This document shows, one piece after another, positions 19,782-28,977 of a stretch of DNA of 64,000 nucleotides. Position numbers and translations under genes: made by a program. Positions within the stretch are counted from its first letter, which is position 1. The number at the start of each line of letters is the position of its first letter. The stretch comes from Halobacterium salinarum DSM 3754 (GTDB lineage Archaea > Halobacteriota > Halobacteria > Halobacteriales > Halobacteriaceae): contig NZ_VRYN01000002.1 in the NCBI RefSeq assembly GCF_008124605.1, positions 480,558-544,557 on the forward strand, read 5' to 3'. The notes beneath the pieces were generated by a model. That model saw nothing but the letters and a program-made list of their open reading frames with translations, was not told the DNA's origin and did no database searches.

Positions 19782-20321
19782 TCAGTCCTGTCTAGGAAGA
19801 GTACCGGCCAGGAATTGGCCGAGAATGAATCCGCCGCCGCAGAGGCAGATGAACGCACAAATAAAGATTATTCTCAATCGCCCTTTGAACAGCGGCACCA
19901 CTCCACTAGTTGCATCAATCACTCCGATTAGAAGAATAGCGATGCCAGTGGCTCCATTTCCAAGCGCTGCTGCTGGAATTAACGAAATTTCTTTGATGCG
20001 GTTCCGATAATCCGCAACCAAGGCAGTCTGTCGGTCACTCTGGTTACTGTTTCGGACGAGACCAGCGAGTGGGACACTACCAATTGAAATAGCAATGATT
20101 GCGAGAACGAAAGATAACAAAAGGGGAATCGATCCCACGTAAATATACACATTAGGTTCTAAATTTCCCGAATCAGACAACTGCGGGATTGCCCCTACGA
20201 TGGACAACCCTATCAGATCGAACTGAATCACTCGAATCGCACGAGAGGACTTCTCCCGTAACCGCCTCTGAAATAGATCAAATTCCGGGATTCCGTCGTC
20301 AGTCATTTCCTCATTATCCAC
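19782..20321 (-). CDS. AT-richer membrane protein of the integrated element
   Basis: Not recognised. The 179-residue protein has an acidic and polar N-terminus (MDNEEMTDDGIPEFDLFQ), and four hydrophobic segments at about 35-50, 62-88, 112-138 and 148-172. Codon use and base composition are clearly less GC-rich than the flanking genes, consistent with acquisition on the element bounded by the tRNA-Met att sites. The start ATG is clear, but an alternative is MTDDG five residues later. Confidence 0.55.
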   Translation of the reverse strand: MDNEEMTDDGIPEFDLFQRRLREKSSRAIRVIQFDLIGLSIVGAIPQLSDSGNLEPNVYIYVGSIPLLLSFVLAIIAISIGSVPLAGLVRNSNQSDRQTALVADYRNRIKEISLIPAAALGNGATGIAILLIGVIDATSGVVPLFKGRLRIIFICAFICLCGGGFILGQFLAGTLPRQD

Positions 20322-20390
20322 ACTTAGGACAGAACCTCGTGAAGATTACGCTACTAGATTTGGCGAGATATAATCAGAGCGCATCGAGAC

Positions 20391-20947
20391 TTACTCGCTG
20401 AAGTCCAGCGTGAGAGCATCGCTCCGCCGAGACACGTCCACACCGTGACGAGACGCCCACGCGTAGAACTCTGCCGCCGCGGAGTCGCGCCCACGCTCGG
20501 CGGCACCAATCACTTTCGCGCTCGCCTCGACCGCGCGCCGGGTCGCGTCCTTCGCCTCCTGGGCAGCCTCGTGGACGATCTCGGCGACCCGCGTAGACCG
20601 CAAACCAACCTCCGCGTACTTCGTCTCCACGAGGTCATCCATTCGCCGAAGCGCCCGCCGCACCGAGTCAACGTGCCGGTCAGTCGCCTCCGCGAGATCG
20701 GCCGGCGATAGCTTCCCGCCGTCCGTCACCAGCATCTCCAGACTCTCCCACCCCACAGCGGTCGCTGAGCCTCCTCGTCGGTTTCACCGAGCGGGGAGAG
20801 CCCGAAGTCCTCGGGGTCGTGCCCCTCGATGTGGTACTCGCGTTTCTCCTTGCGGACGGACTCGTACCCACAGACCGGGCAGACTCCGAGGTAGATGTGC
20901 TTGCGGCTCCAAGAATACTCCTCGATCCGGAGCGTCACGCGCACCAC
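20391..20947 (-). pseudogene. Frameshifted HTH protein of an integrated element
   Basis: Two overlapping frames make one protein. The N-terminal part (20947 down to about 20745) has a zinc knuckle-like CPVCG and reads ...GETDEEAQRPLWGG. The C-terminal part (about 20756 down to 20391) reads GWESLEMLVTDGGKLSPADL, an HTH (TDRHVDSVRRALRRMDDLV) and an alanine-rich helix. It resembles the C-terminal half of DUF7845-type proteins, which are frequent in haloarchaeal proviruses. A one-base change in the GTGGGGTGGG stretch near 20745-20755 would restore the frame. No convincing start is seen for the first part, so it is also probably truncated at its N-terminus. Confidence 0.55.
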
Positions 20948-20997
20948 CTCGCGGTTTCGATTGACGGATTCGCAGGACTGCGCGGCCCCAGAATCAC

Positions 20998-21014
20998 TCG
21001 GTGGTTCGAATCCG
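20998..21014 (+). repeat. tRNA T-arm-like copy inside the element remnant
   Basis: TCGGTGGTTCGAATCCG here is identical over 17 nt to tRNA-Val at 33156-33172. Only the T-arm is present, with no acceptor or anticodon arm, so this is not a tRNA gene. It may be the remnant of an attachment site from a second integration event. Confidence 0.4.
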
Positions 21015-21113
21015 ACTCAGAGGCAAGGATTCGGGCGAGTCGATTACGAGATTCTCGAAGGGTAGAGACACCTCTACGAGAACTTCTGCATGAAGTAAGA
21101 ACCGTCGAGGAAA

Positions 21114-21130
21114 TGGATGGGCCCTGGCGG
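21114..21130 (+). repeat. Proximal attachment site at the tRNA-Met 3' end
   Basis: TGGATGGGCCCTGGCGG covers the discriminator, the 3' acceptor strand and part of the T-arm of tRNA-Met plus 4 bp outside. It pairs with the copy at 19372-19388. Confidence 0.62.
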
Positions 21131-21226
21131 ATTTGAACCACCGCTCACCCGGTGTCCCACAGCGCCGCCGCATGCGACGGCACTGATATGAGCCGGGGGC
21201 TTTGAACCGGACTAAGCTAAGGGCCC
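21118..21226 (-). tRNA. tRNA-Met (elongator, CAU) with intron
   Basis: The minus strand folds as a tRNA: acceptor GGGCCCU/AGGGCCC, D-stem GCUU/AAGC, anticodon stem CCCGG/CCGGG, variable loop UGAGC, T-stem GGUGG/CCGCC with loop UUCAAAU, discriminator A. The loop reads CUCAUA then A, with anticodon CAU at 21188-21190. A 33-nt intron (21154-21186) interrupts after position 37, the canonical archaeal site, and can form the helix expected by the splicing endonuclease. Mature length is 76 nt without CCA. The 3' end was used as an integration site. Confidence 0.88.
21154..21186 (-). other. Intron of tRNA-Met
   Basis: 33 nt between A37 and A38, with an internal GC-rich hairpin around GCCGTCGCATGCGGCGGCGC. 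The boundaries were chosen so that the anticodon loop is 7 nt after removal. Confidence 0.75.
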
Positions 21227-21315
21227 GCTGGCGATGGCTACCACGGGGAGTGTCTTTAGGGTATCGAACACTAGTCGGCGTACGAGCTGGCTGGCACGGA
21301 TCGAAGAGGAAGTGA

Positions 21316-21388
21316 CGCCGCCACCAGGGCTCGAACCTGGGACAACGTGGGTAACAACCACGTGCTCTACCAACTGAGCTATGGCGGC
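21316..21388 (-). tRNA. tRNA-Asn (GUU)
   Basis: Cloverleaf on the minus strand: acceptor GCCGCCA/UGGCGGC, D-arm with AGCUCAGUUGGUAGAGC, anticodon stem CGUGG/CCACG enclosing UUGUUAC (anticodon GUU), T-loop UUCGAGC, discriminator G. 73 nt and no intron. Confidence 0.93.
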
Positions 21389-21490
21389 TCGCACCCTATC
21401 GTAACCCGGGGATTTTGAAATGGCTTTCGTTTCCCGGGCGGGGAGTCCGGGCATCGACACGGCTTAGACGCGGAGCGCCGAACGAGACGT

Positions 21491-22827
21491 ATGACCGACG
21501 CCGCAGCAGTCATCGAGCGCGTGCGCCAGCGCGTCGATCCGACGCCCGCCGAGCGGCGCGCGCTCGCGGCGGCTGCCAGCCGGCTCACCGAGCGCGCCGA
21601 GGCCGCGATCGCGGAGCTACCCGTGGCCGCCGACGTGGTACAGGTCGGCAGCACCGCCCGTGGCACGTGGGTTGCGGGGGACCGAGACATCGACCTGTTC
21701 GTGCGGTTCCCCAGCGACCTTCCCCGCGAACAGCTAGAGACCTACGGCACGACCGTGGGCGCGGCGGTGCTGCCGGACGGCCACGAGGAGTACGCCGAAC
21801 ACCCCTACGTGACCGGGACGTTCGAGGGCTACGCGGTGGATCTGGTGCCGTGTTACGACGTGGCGGCGGCCACCGAGATCAAGTCCGCGGTGGATCGGAC
21901 GCCGTTCCACACCACCTACCTCCAGGAGCACCTCGACGACGGCCTCGCCGCCGACGTGCGGCTGTGCAAGCAGTTCCTGAAAGGGATCGGCGTGTACGGC
22001 AGCGACCTCCGCACGCAGGGGTTCTCGGGGTATCTCTGCGAGCTGCTGGTCGTCGAATACGGTGGCTTCGAGGCGATGCTGGCGGCCATCGAGGACTGGC
22101 AGCCGCCCGTGGTGATCGACCCCGCGGCCCACCAGCAGGCGTCGTTCGACGATCCGCTGGTGGTCGTGGACCCCACCGATCCGGAGCGCAACGTCGCCGC
22201 CGTCGTGTCGGCAGCGAACGTCGCCACCGTCCAGCACCACGCCCGCCGGTTCCGCGCCACCCCCAGCGAGGACGCGTTCACGCCGGCGTCCCCGGCTCCC
22301 CTGGATGCGGCGGCGCTGCGCTCGCACATCGACCGCCGCGACACGACCCCGCTGGCGGTGGTGTTGGACGCCCCGGACGTGGTCGCCGACCAGCTCTACC
22401 CGCAGCTCTATCGGTCCCGTGATGGGGTCGTGCGCGGGCTCCGCGAGCACGGCTTCGACGTGGTGCGGGCGGCCGCGTGGGCCGACGAGCGCGCGGTGGT
22501 GTTCGTGGAGCTTGCGAGCGCCGAGCTGCCGGCCGTTGAGCGCCACGTCGGCCCGCCGGTCTCCGTGGGCACCCACGCCGAGCGGTTCTACGAAACGTAC
22601 GCCGACGATGACGGCGTCTACGGGCCGTTCGTCGACGACGACGGGCGGTACGTCGTGGAGCGCGACCGGGACGTGCGGACCGCCGGTGGGTTCGCGCGCA
22701 CCGAACTGGGGACGGTCGCGCTGGGCGCGCGGATCGAGTCCCGGGTGGCCAGCGGCGACTACGACGTGTACGTCGGCGATGCCGTTGTGGAGGCGTTGCT
22801 GCCGGAGTTCGAGAGTGAGCTGGCGGC

Positions 22828-22849
<22 letters not shown>
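21491..22849 (+). CDS. cca: CCA-adding enzyme (archaeal class I)
   Basis: tRNA nucleotidyltransferase that builds or repairs the 3' CCA end; 452 residues, the usual archaeal length. The polymerase-beta-like head shows GSTARGTWVAGDRDIDLFVR (about residues 53-72), where the DRDID acidic residues bind the metal ions, and YAVDLVPCY supplies the third carboxylate (about 118-126). The neck contains CKQFLKGIGVYGSDLRTQGF (about 159-178). It starts 100 bp downstream of two tRNA genes that lack encoded CCA, which is fitting. Its last 22 bp overlap the convergent histone deacetylase-family gene. Confidence 0.95.
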
Positions 22850-23840
<991 letters not shown>

Positions 23841-23844
<4 letters not shown>

Positions 23845-24293
23845 TCCACGAGCGTGACGTACGTCTGTATGTCTTCGGCTTGGACGGTGCGGCGGCCGGC
23901 GTGCTCGGCGAGCACCGCTGCGCCGTCAGCGATGTCGGCGGCGTACGCCTCGAGCACGCCCGCGAGCGCGACGCGTGCGTCCTCGGACACCCGGAACCGG
24001 TCGTCGATCTCCAGGCGGGCGATGCGGTCGACGGGGGCAACTGGGAGTGCGAGGTCGCCGCGGCGGTCCGGTGCCGTGTCGTCGCGCGGGCCCACGATCC
24101 CCTCGAAGTCGGACGCCATCAGGGTTTTTCGGCCGTCCTCGCGTGCGGCGGCGGCTGCGTCCACGGCGAGGATCGCCCCATGACGCTGGATGCGGCGCGC
24201 GAGTTCCTCGGCCGCGCCAGCGCTCACTCGCAAGTCACCCGCGTGCCCCCGGATGAGTGAATCCACCGGGGCGAACGGGAGTTCGACGCTCAT
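23841..24293 (-). CDS. hpyA: Archaeal histone with two fused histone folds (HpyA type)
   Basis: 150-residue protein with two histone folds in tandem, the haloarchaeal arrangement. Fold one spans about 5-70 (PFAPVDSLIRGHAGDLRVSA then AARRIQRHG-like helix, here LARRIQRHGAILAVDAA, and GRKTLMASDFEGIV). Fold two spans about 82-148 (PVAPVDRIARLEIDDRFRVS, LAGVLEAYAADIADGAAVL, GRRTVQAEDIQTYVTLVE). I recognise it as HpyA, which in H. salinarum behaves more like a transcription regulator of ion homeostasis and cell shape than a genome-wide packager. A TATA-like AATTAAGC lies 28 nt upstream. It is the first gene of the operon with the HDAC-family gene. Confidence 0.92.
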
Positions 24294-24316
24294 GCGTCAC
24301 ATCGTGGCGCTCGCAC

Positions 24317-24324
24317 GCTTAATT
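24317..24324 (-). promoter_or_regulatory. TATA-like element of the histone gene
   Basis: AATTAAGC on the minus strand, about 28 nt before the hpyA ATG; implies a leaderless or near-leaderless message. Confidence 0.5.
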
Positions 24325-24346
24325 GTTTCCGTTACCTCGACGCGAG

Positions 24347-25771
24347 TCACGACTCCGTGACGTCGTCGGCGTGTAGCCGGCCGTCGTCGAGCGAGCCGCG
24401 GACGGTGACCTCCTGGCCGAGAGTCACGTCGGCGTCGGTGGTGACACTCATCGTCTCCTCGCCGTCGTCCAGAATCAGCGGGTCCTGGGCCTGCACGACG
24501 ACGCCGGTGAACTCCACGGGCGTGTCGCTGTGTGGAGTCTGTGTGTCGGCCGCGTCGTCGGTGGCGGCGGGCTCGTCGTCGCTGTCGGCACCGAACGCCG
24601 CCAGCCCGCGGTCGGGGCCGTCGCTGCCGGCGGCGGCGTCGTCCTGGGTGCTGTCCGACAGCGGGATCACCGACGCCTGCCAGCCGGCCGACGCCTCGAT
24701 GTCGTCCTGCCAGCCGTCCTGGATCTCCACGTCGAGGGCCGCCACTTCGTCACCCGGGCCGATGTCCAGATCCGCCTTCTCGCCCCACAACGCAACCCGA
24801 ATGTCGCCGGTGTCGTCCTGCAGGCGGACGTTGCGTACCTGGCCCTCGCTGCCGTCGTCGCGGTCGAACGTGCGCGTGGGGTCGACCGACCGAACGACGC
24901 CCGCGATGTCCGCGGTGTCGTCCTGTTCGAGGCTGTCGATGGACGTGGTGTCCGGAACGAACGACACGTCGGCGTCCGGGACCGGCGTGACCGCGCCGGT
25001 GTCCCCGACGTGGAGTTCGAGGCTGCCCTCCCGCTCGCGGACGTATCCGTCCACGATCTCGACGACGGCCCCGGCGTCGAGATCCGTCGCGGTGTCGGCC
25101 TGGTCGTCCCACAGGGTCACTCGCACTCGGCCGGTCTCGTCGCCCACCACGAGATTCGACACACGACCCTCGCTGCCGTCGTCACGGTCGAACGTCCGGA
25201 CGGCCTCGGTGTCCAGGACCTCCCCGACGAGGGTCACGTCCGAAACCCCCAACGAGAGGTCGGCGGCGTCGTATTCGTCCTGGATCTGGACGTCGATCTG
25301 CTCGTCGGCGTCGAGTTCGACCTCGTCGGCGCTGACCTCCAGGCCGTTGTAGCCGTCCGTCGGCCGCCCCTTGATGCGGAGCACGTCCCCGGGGGCGAGG
25401 TCGTCGGCGGCCGCGGTGGCCTGTTCGTCCCACAGCGAGACCCGGACGTCGTCCGTTTCGTCGGCCACCGTGACGTTCACCACCCGCCCCTCGGCGGCCG
25501 CATCGTCGTCGTCGGCGTCCTCGCGGTCGAACGTGCGGACGTCACCCACGCGGGTGACTTTCGCGATGAACTTCACCTCGTCCATCTCGGAGTCGATGTC
25601 CGCGACGCCGTTCACCTCGCCGTCGTCGATCTCGTGGGCGATGAGCATCGCCGCCGTCTCCTCGTCGGCGAGCCCCCCCATCTGTTCGACCTTCGACTCG
25701 ACGGCCTCCCGGAACTCCTCGATAGACACGTCGGTGTCGAGGTCAGCGTACACGTCCTCAATCGCGCCCAT
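24347..25771 (-). CDS. Rpa-type single-stranded DNA-binding protein with tandem OB folds
   Basis: RPA-like protein protecting ssDNA in replication and repair, 474 residues. After an N-terminal helical segment (MGAIEDVYADLDTDVSIEEF) it has three similar OB folds, each marked by a repeated motif: RTFDREDADD at 79-88, RTFDRDDGSEG at 192-202 and RTFDRDDGSEG at 300-310. Each is followed by a strand with VRVSLWDEQ, VRVTLWDDQ or IRVALWGEK. A fourth, divergent OB-like segment ends the protein after an acidic linker (about 390-425). There is no zinc finger, which matches haloarchaeal Rpa2. The start is set at MGAIEDVY; upstream codons lack acidic character. It stands alone, next to hpyA. Confidence 0.88.
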   Translation of the reverse strand: MGAIEDVYADLDTDVSIEEFREAVESKVEQMGGLADEETAAMLIAHEIDDGEVNGVADIDSEMDEVKFIAKVTRVGDVRTFDREDADDDDAAAEGRVVNVTVADETDDVRVSLWDEQATAAADDLAPGDVLRIKGRPTDGYNGLEVSADEVELDADEQIDVQIQDEYDAADLSLGVSDVTLVGEVLDTEAVRTFDRDDGSEGRVSNLVVGDETGRVRVTLWDDQADTATDLDAGAVVEIVDGYVREREGSLELHVGDTGAVTPVPDADVSFVPDTTSIDSLEQDDTADIAGVVRSVDPTRTFDRDDGSEGQVRNVRLQDDTGDIRVALWGEKADLDIGPGDEVAALDVEIQDGWQDDIEASAGWQASVIPLSDSTQDDAAAGSDGPDRGLAAFGADSDDEPAATDDAADTQTPHSDTPVEFTGVVVQAQDPLILDDGEETMSVTTDADVTLGQEVTVRGSLDDGRLHADDVTES

Positions 25772-25921
25772 TGTCGGTTCAGGCCAAGGCGACGGCCACC
25801 ATAAGCGTTTACGGTGTCTCGATGAGTGCAGCGCGTGCGCTCGCCCACCACCATGAAAACGACTGTCATCGGGCGGCACGATCGTAACCGCTTTACGTAG
25901 CCCCGGGCTACACCTGAGTGA

Positions 25922-25994
25922 GTCCGGATAGGGTAGTGGACTATCCTCTTGGCTTGCGGAGCCAGGGACCGGCGTTCAAATCGCCGTCCGGACG
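25922..25994 (+). tRNA. tRNA-Arg (GCG)
   Basis: Acceptor GUCCGGA/UCCGGAC, D-arm AGGGUAGUGGACUAUCCU, anticodon stem UUGGC/GCCAG around UUGCGGA (anticodon GCG), T-stem CGGCG/CGCCG with loop UUCAAAU, discriminator G. 73 nt, no intron, no encoded CCA. Confidence 0.92.
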
Positions 25995-26091
25995 TTCTCA
26001 CAGTTCTCACCCGGCGAGCGCCGGCTGTGCGCTGTCGGCGTGATCGGCCGTGGGCGCGGCGCTTTTTCCACGTGGCCGCCAACGCAGCAGT

Positions 26092-26706
26092 ATGGATGCG
26101 CCACTGCGTGCCGGGGTCGCCGTCTACAACGCCGGCCACCACCGGGCGGCCCGCGACGCCCTGGCGGACGGCTGGTTGGCTCGTTGCCGGGACGACGACG
26201 CCGAGCGCCACTGCACAGCAGCCCTACGGGCGTTCGCCGCCGCGGTCGTTGCGGCCCACGATCACGACCCACAGGCGGTGCGCGCGCACTGCCGGCGCGC
26301 CCGCGAACAGTTCGCGTGCTGCCCTGAGGATGCGGGCGTCGACGTCGGGGCAGCGGACGCGGCGCTCGACGCGCTCGCCGACGACCCGGACCGCGTCACC
26401 GACGCTGGGGTACCGCCGCTGGTCGTGTCTGGGACCGCGATCACGCCGTCCGCGCTCGGCCCACCGGCGGCCGTGGAGGCCGCGGTGGTGCTGGCCGACG
26501 CCGCCGGCTACCAAGCGGACGAGTTCAAGGCCGGCGTAGAGTACGCACGCGAGGAGCTTGCCGACGGCGATTACGGCGCCATCACGGGGTTGCTGTGTGA
26601 CTTCGCGGCGGACGCCGACCACCGAGCGATGATCGCGACGCGACTCCGACAACACGTCCGCCGGAAGCAACGCCGGGAGGCGGACGTCGCCGGACTGTTC
26701 GACTGA
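26092..26706 (+). CDS. DUF309 family protein
   Basis: Predicted soluble helical protein of 204 residues from ATG at 26092. The N-terminal part (about residues 1-65) has VAVYNAGHHRAARDALADGW and a following helix resembling the DUF309 helical bundle, which is normally rich in conserved Phe/Trp/Glu in a paired-helix fold. The C-terminal part ends in a basic helix RQHVRRKQRREADVAGLFD. No reaction is known for the family. It begins about 100 bp after tRNA-Arg and converges with a small membrane protein gene. Confidence 0.68.
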   Translation: MDAPLRAGVAVYNAGHHRAARDALADGWLARCRDDDAERHCTAALRAFAAAVVAAHDHDPQAVRAHCRRAREQFACCPEDAGVDVGAADAALDALADDPDRVTDAGVPPLVVSGTAITPSALGPPAAVEAAVVLADAAGYQADEFKAGVEYAREELADGDYGAITGLLCDFAADADHRAMIATRLRQHVRRKQRREADVAGLFD

Positions 26707-26708
26707 TC

Positions 26709-26972
26709 TCAGACGGCGTGGACGGCGATCACAGCCGCAACGCCGAGCACGACGATGCCGACGGCGCGAACCACCCACTGCATCCAGCCGGGGATCAGTT
26801 CGGTGCCGCCCGCGGGGCTGTCGTGTCTGCGCCGCCGGGTCGACCCGAGGAACACCGACAGGCGTGCCACCGTCGTCGGGGCGGCAACCATCGCAACGCC
26901 GAGCACACCCCCGAGGACGACGGCGAGCAGCTCGCGGAGGCCGGCACCACTGTCACCGACGATCTCGATCAC
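26709..26972 (-). CDS. Small two-helix membrane protein
   Basis: Not recognised. The 87 residues contain two hydrophobic helices (about 12-34 and 66-86) separated by a basic, Arg/His-rich loop (STRRRRHDSPAGG). It lies 4 bp downstream of htpX on the same strand and is probably co-transcribed, so a membrane quality-control partner role is possible but unproven. Confidence 0.6.
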   Translation of the reverse strand: MIEIVGDSGAGLRELLAVVLGGVLGVAMVAAPTTVARLSVFLGSTRRRRHDSPAGGTELIPGWMQWVVRAVGIVVLGVAAVIAVHAV

Positions 26973-26976
26973 AGCG

Positions 26977-27873
26977 CTACGAACGGAGGCGCTGGATGCG
27001 CTTCTCCGTTGGCGGGTGCGTCGATACGAGTTTCTGGAGGACGCTCGTGTCCGGGCTGGAGATGCACAGCGCGCTCACCTGCTGGTCGAGCCCGTCGTCG
27101 TTGCGCTGGCCGCGCTGGCGCCGCCCGCGCCCGCGGGAGGTGCGCTGGCGCTGCTGTTGGGCGGCCTGCTCGTTGCCCTGGCTGATCTTTTCGAGGGCGC
27201 GCGCGAGGGGTTCGCCGGTCCCGATGGCGCGGCGCGCGTCCGCGTCGGCGACGTACTCGCGGTAGCGACTGATCGCGAGCACGAACAGCGTCACGAGGAA
27301 CTGCACGAGGTTCCCCACGACGATCGCGAGGAAGAAGTCCGCGAGGTCGTTGTCGCCGGAGAACAACACGATGTACTGGGCGACGATCCCGACGATCGAC
27401 GCGATGCCCTGCCCGAGCTGCATGGTCACCACGTCGCGGTTGGCGATGTGCGAGAGTTCGTGGGCGAGCACGCCGTCGAGCTCCTCGTGTTCGAGGATGT
27501 CGATGAGCTCACGCGACACCACGACGGTGCCGTTGCCCTTTCGGCCGACGGCGAACGCGTTGGGGACGCCCATGTTCGCGACTTTGAGCGTCGGTTTCTT
27601 GATCCCCATGTCGCGTGACAGCGACTCCACGCGGCGGTGGATCCGGGGGAACTCCTGTTCGTCCATGTCCTCGGCGCCGACGCTGCGCAGCGCCATCCAC
27701 TTCCCGACTTTGTACTGGACGCCAACGAGCACCACGCTCCCCACGATGGCGATCGCGAGGATGGTCTGGTTCTGACCGAAGAAAAACCACGCGGCAGCGA
27801 TCGCGACCGAGTAGAACGCAAAGAGGATGGTGCCGACGATGGCCATCCGTATCTTGAGGCCGGTATTTCTCAT
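26977..27873 (-). CDS. htpX: HtpX-like membrane zinc protease (M48)
   Basis: Membrane metallopeptidase of 298 residues that degrades misfolded membrane proteins. Two N-terminal helices (about 7-27 and 32-48) precede the active site HELSH (about 138-142 from this start). Further transmembrane segments near 155-180 and 185-205 are followed by REYVADADARRAIG with the third zinc ligand. A Gln/Arg-rich insertion (QQQRQRTSRGRGRRQRGQRN) and STHPPTEKRIQRL complete it. The ATG at 27873 is preferred over a GTG nine bases upstream because TATAAA at 27900-27905 is about 30 nt before it. Confidence 0.92.
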   Translation of the reverse strand: MRNTGLKIRMAIVGTILFAFYSVAIAAAWFFFGQNQTILAIAIVGSVVLVGVQYKVGKWMALRSVGAEDMDEQEFPRIHRRVESLSRDMGIKKPTLKVANMGVPNAFAVGRKGNGTVVVSRELIDILEHEELDGVLAHELSHIANRDVVTMQLGQGIASIVGIVAQYIVLFSGDNDLADFFLAIVVGNLVQFLVTLFVLAISRYREYVADADARRAIGTGEPLARALEKISQGNEQAAQQQRQRTSRGRGRRQRGQRNDDGLDQQVSALCISSPDTSVLQKLVSTHPPTEKRIQRLRS

Positions 27874-27899
27874 ACGAGCCACACTAGTTCGTCATGGCA

Positions 27900-27905
27900 T
27901 ATAAA
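27900..27905 (-). promoter_or_regulatory. TATA box of htpX
   Basis: TTTATA on the minus strand, about 30 nt before the ATG at 27873. The remaining 27906-28111 holds no convincing gene. Confidence 0.5.
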
Positions 27906-28111
27906 TCCAGTTGGGGATAGTGAGCCACACAGAGAGAGTTGGGGAGTCGAGATCTCAGGAGGGAGTAGTTCAATGCGCACAGAAAGAACTAGAGTACGGC
28001 AGTCAAATACACCGATGAGCCGCCAAATGGCGACGACCCACCGACACGCCGTGTATGGCTACGAAACGGCGATGCGAAAACCAGTGCTAATCTCCGTTTT
28101 GTTTAACGGCC

Positions 28112-28879
28112 TCAGCTGCCGCCGGAGAGTTTCTCGTCGCCGTCCCACTCGGCGGAGTTGTCACGGGGCTCGTAGCCGAGCGCGTCTTTGGCACGCGCCA
28201 GCGAGTAGTATTTGCGGTCGTTGTCCGAGATGCCGTAGACCACCTCGTAGTCGTAGTCCGCGCTGAGACAGCGATCAATGAGGTGCGCGCAGTCCCGGGG
28301 GGACAGCCACATCGCTTGGCCGCGCTCGTAGTCGATGGGCGGGTGGCCCGCGGTGAGGTTGCCGATGCGAACGGCGGCGAACGTGAGGCCGTGCTCGTCG
28401 TGGTAATACCGGCCGAGCGTTTCGCCGGCGGCCTTCGAGACGCCGTAGAGGTTCCCCGGACGGGGGCGTTCGGTGCCGTCCAACCGGAAGTCGTCGTCGC
28501 TGCGGTAGAGGTCGGGTTTGCGGTCCGTCTCGTAGTGGCCGACGGCGTGGTTCGAGGACGCGAACACGACGCGGTCGACACCAGCGGCCAGGGCGGCGTC
28601 GAGGACCGTCCGCGTGCCGTCGATGTTGTTCCGCAACACGCTCTCCCAGGGGGCTTCGGGGCGGGGGTCGCCGGCCAGGTGGACGATCGCGCCCACGTCG
28701 CTGGCGGCCTCACGCACCGCTGTTTCGTCGGTGATGTCGGCCACCACGAACTCGTGGTCGGGGTCGTCGGTGGGCGGCTCGCGGTCGAACAGCCGCCACG
28801 TGTAGTCGTCGCCGATGCCGCCGAGGATGGCTTGCCCGACGCGCCCGGAAGCGCCCGTGAGGAGGACCGGCTCGTCCAT
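28112..28879 (-). CDS. azf: NAD-dependent glucose-6-phosphate dehydrogenase Azf
   Basis: Short-chain-type (extended SDR) enzyme, 255 residues, which I recognise as archaeal zwischenferment, the enzyme oxidising glucose 6-phosphate with NAD+ in the haloarchaeal oxidative pentose phosphate pathway. Seen: the dinucleotide-binding LLTGASGRVGQAIL at about 6-19, IVHLAGDPRPEAPWESVLRN (about 69-88), the catalytic YGVSKAAGE with Tyr and Lys, and RIGNLTAGHPP. The start MDEPVLLTG fits the homolog's start; an ATG four codons upstream is possible. It differs from ordinary sugar epimerases in the conserved EAPWESVLRNN segment. Confidence 0.85.
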   Translation of the reverse strand: MDEPVLLTGASGRVGQAILGGIGDDYTWRLFDREPPTDDPDHEFVVADITDETAVREAASDVGAIVHLAGDPRPEAPWESVLRNNIDGTRTVLDAALAAGVDRVVFASSNHAVGHYETDRKPDLYRSDDDFRLDGTERPRPGNLYGVSKAAGETLGRYYHDEHGLTFAAVRIGNLTAGHPPIDYERGQAMWLSPRDCAHLIDRCLSADYDYEVVYGISDNDRKYYSLARAKDALGYEPRDNSAEWDGDEKLSGGS

Positions 28880-28977
28880 TCGAGTAGTCATCCGCCCGAC
28901 TGGGGCATCAATGGTACGGTTCGGTCCGTCGGGCCGGATGCCAACAGTGCTTAGGCGTGGCCGCCCCCAGCCGGGGT

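Noticed and set aside
24530..25804. Long plus-strand frame opposite the Rpa gene
   Set aside because: Mirrors the repeated OB folds and has Val/His/Arg bias typical of antisense frames in acidic GC-rich genes.
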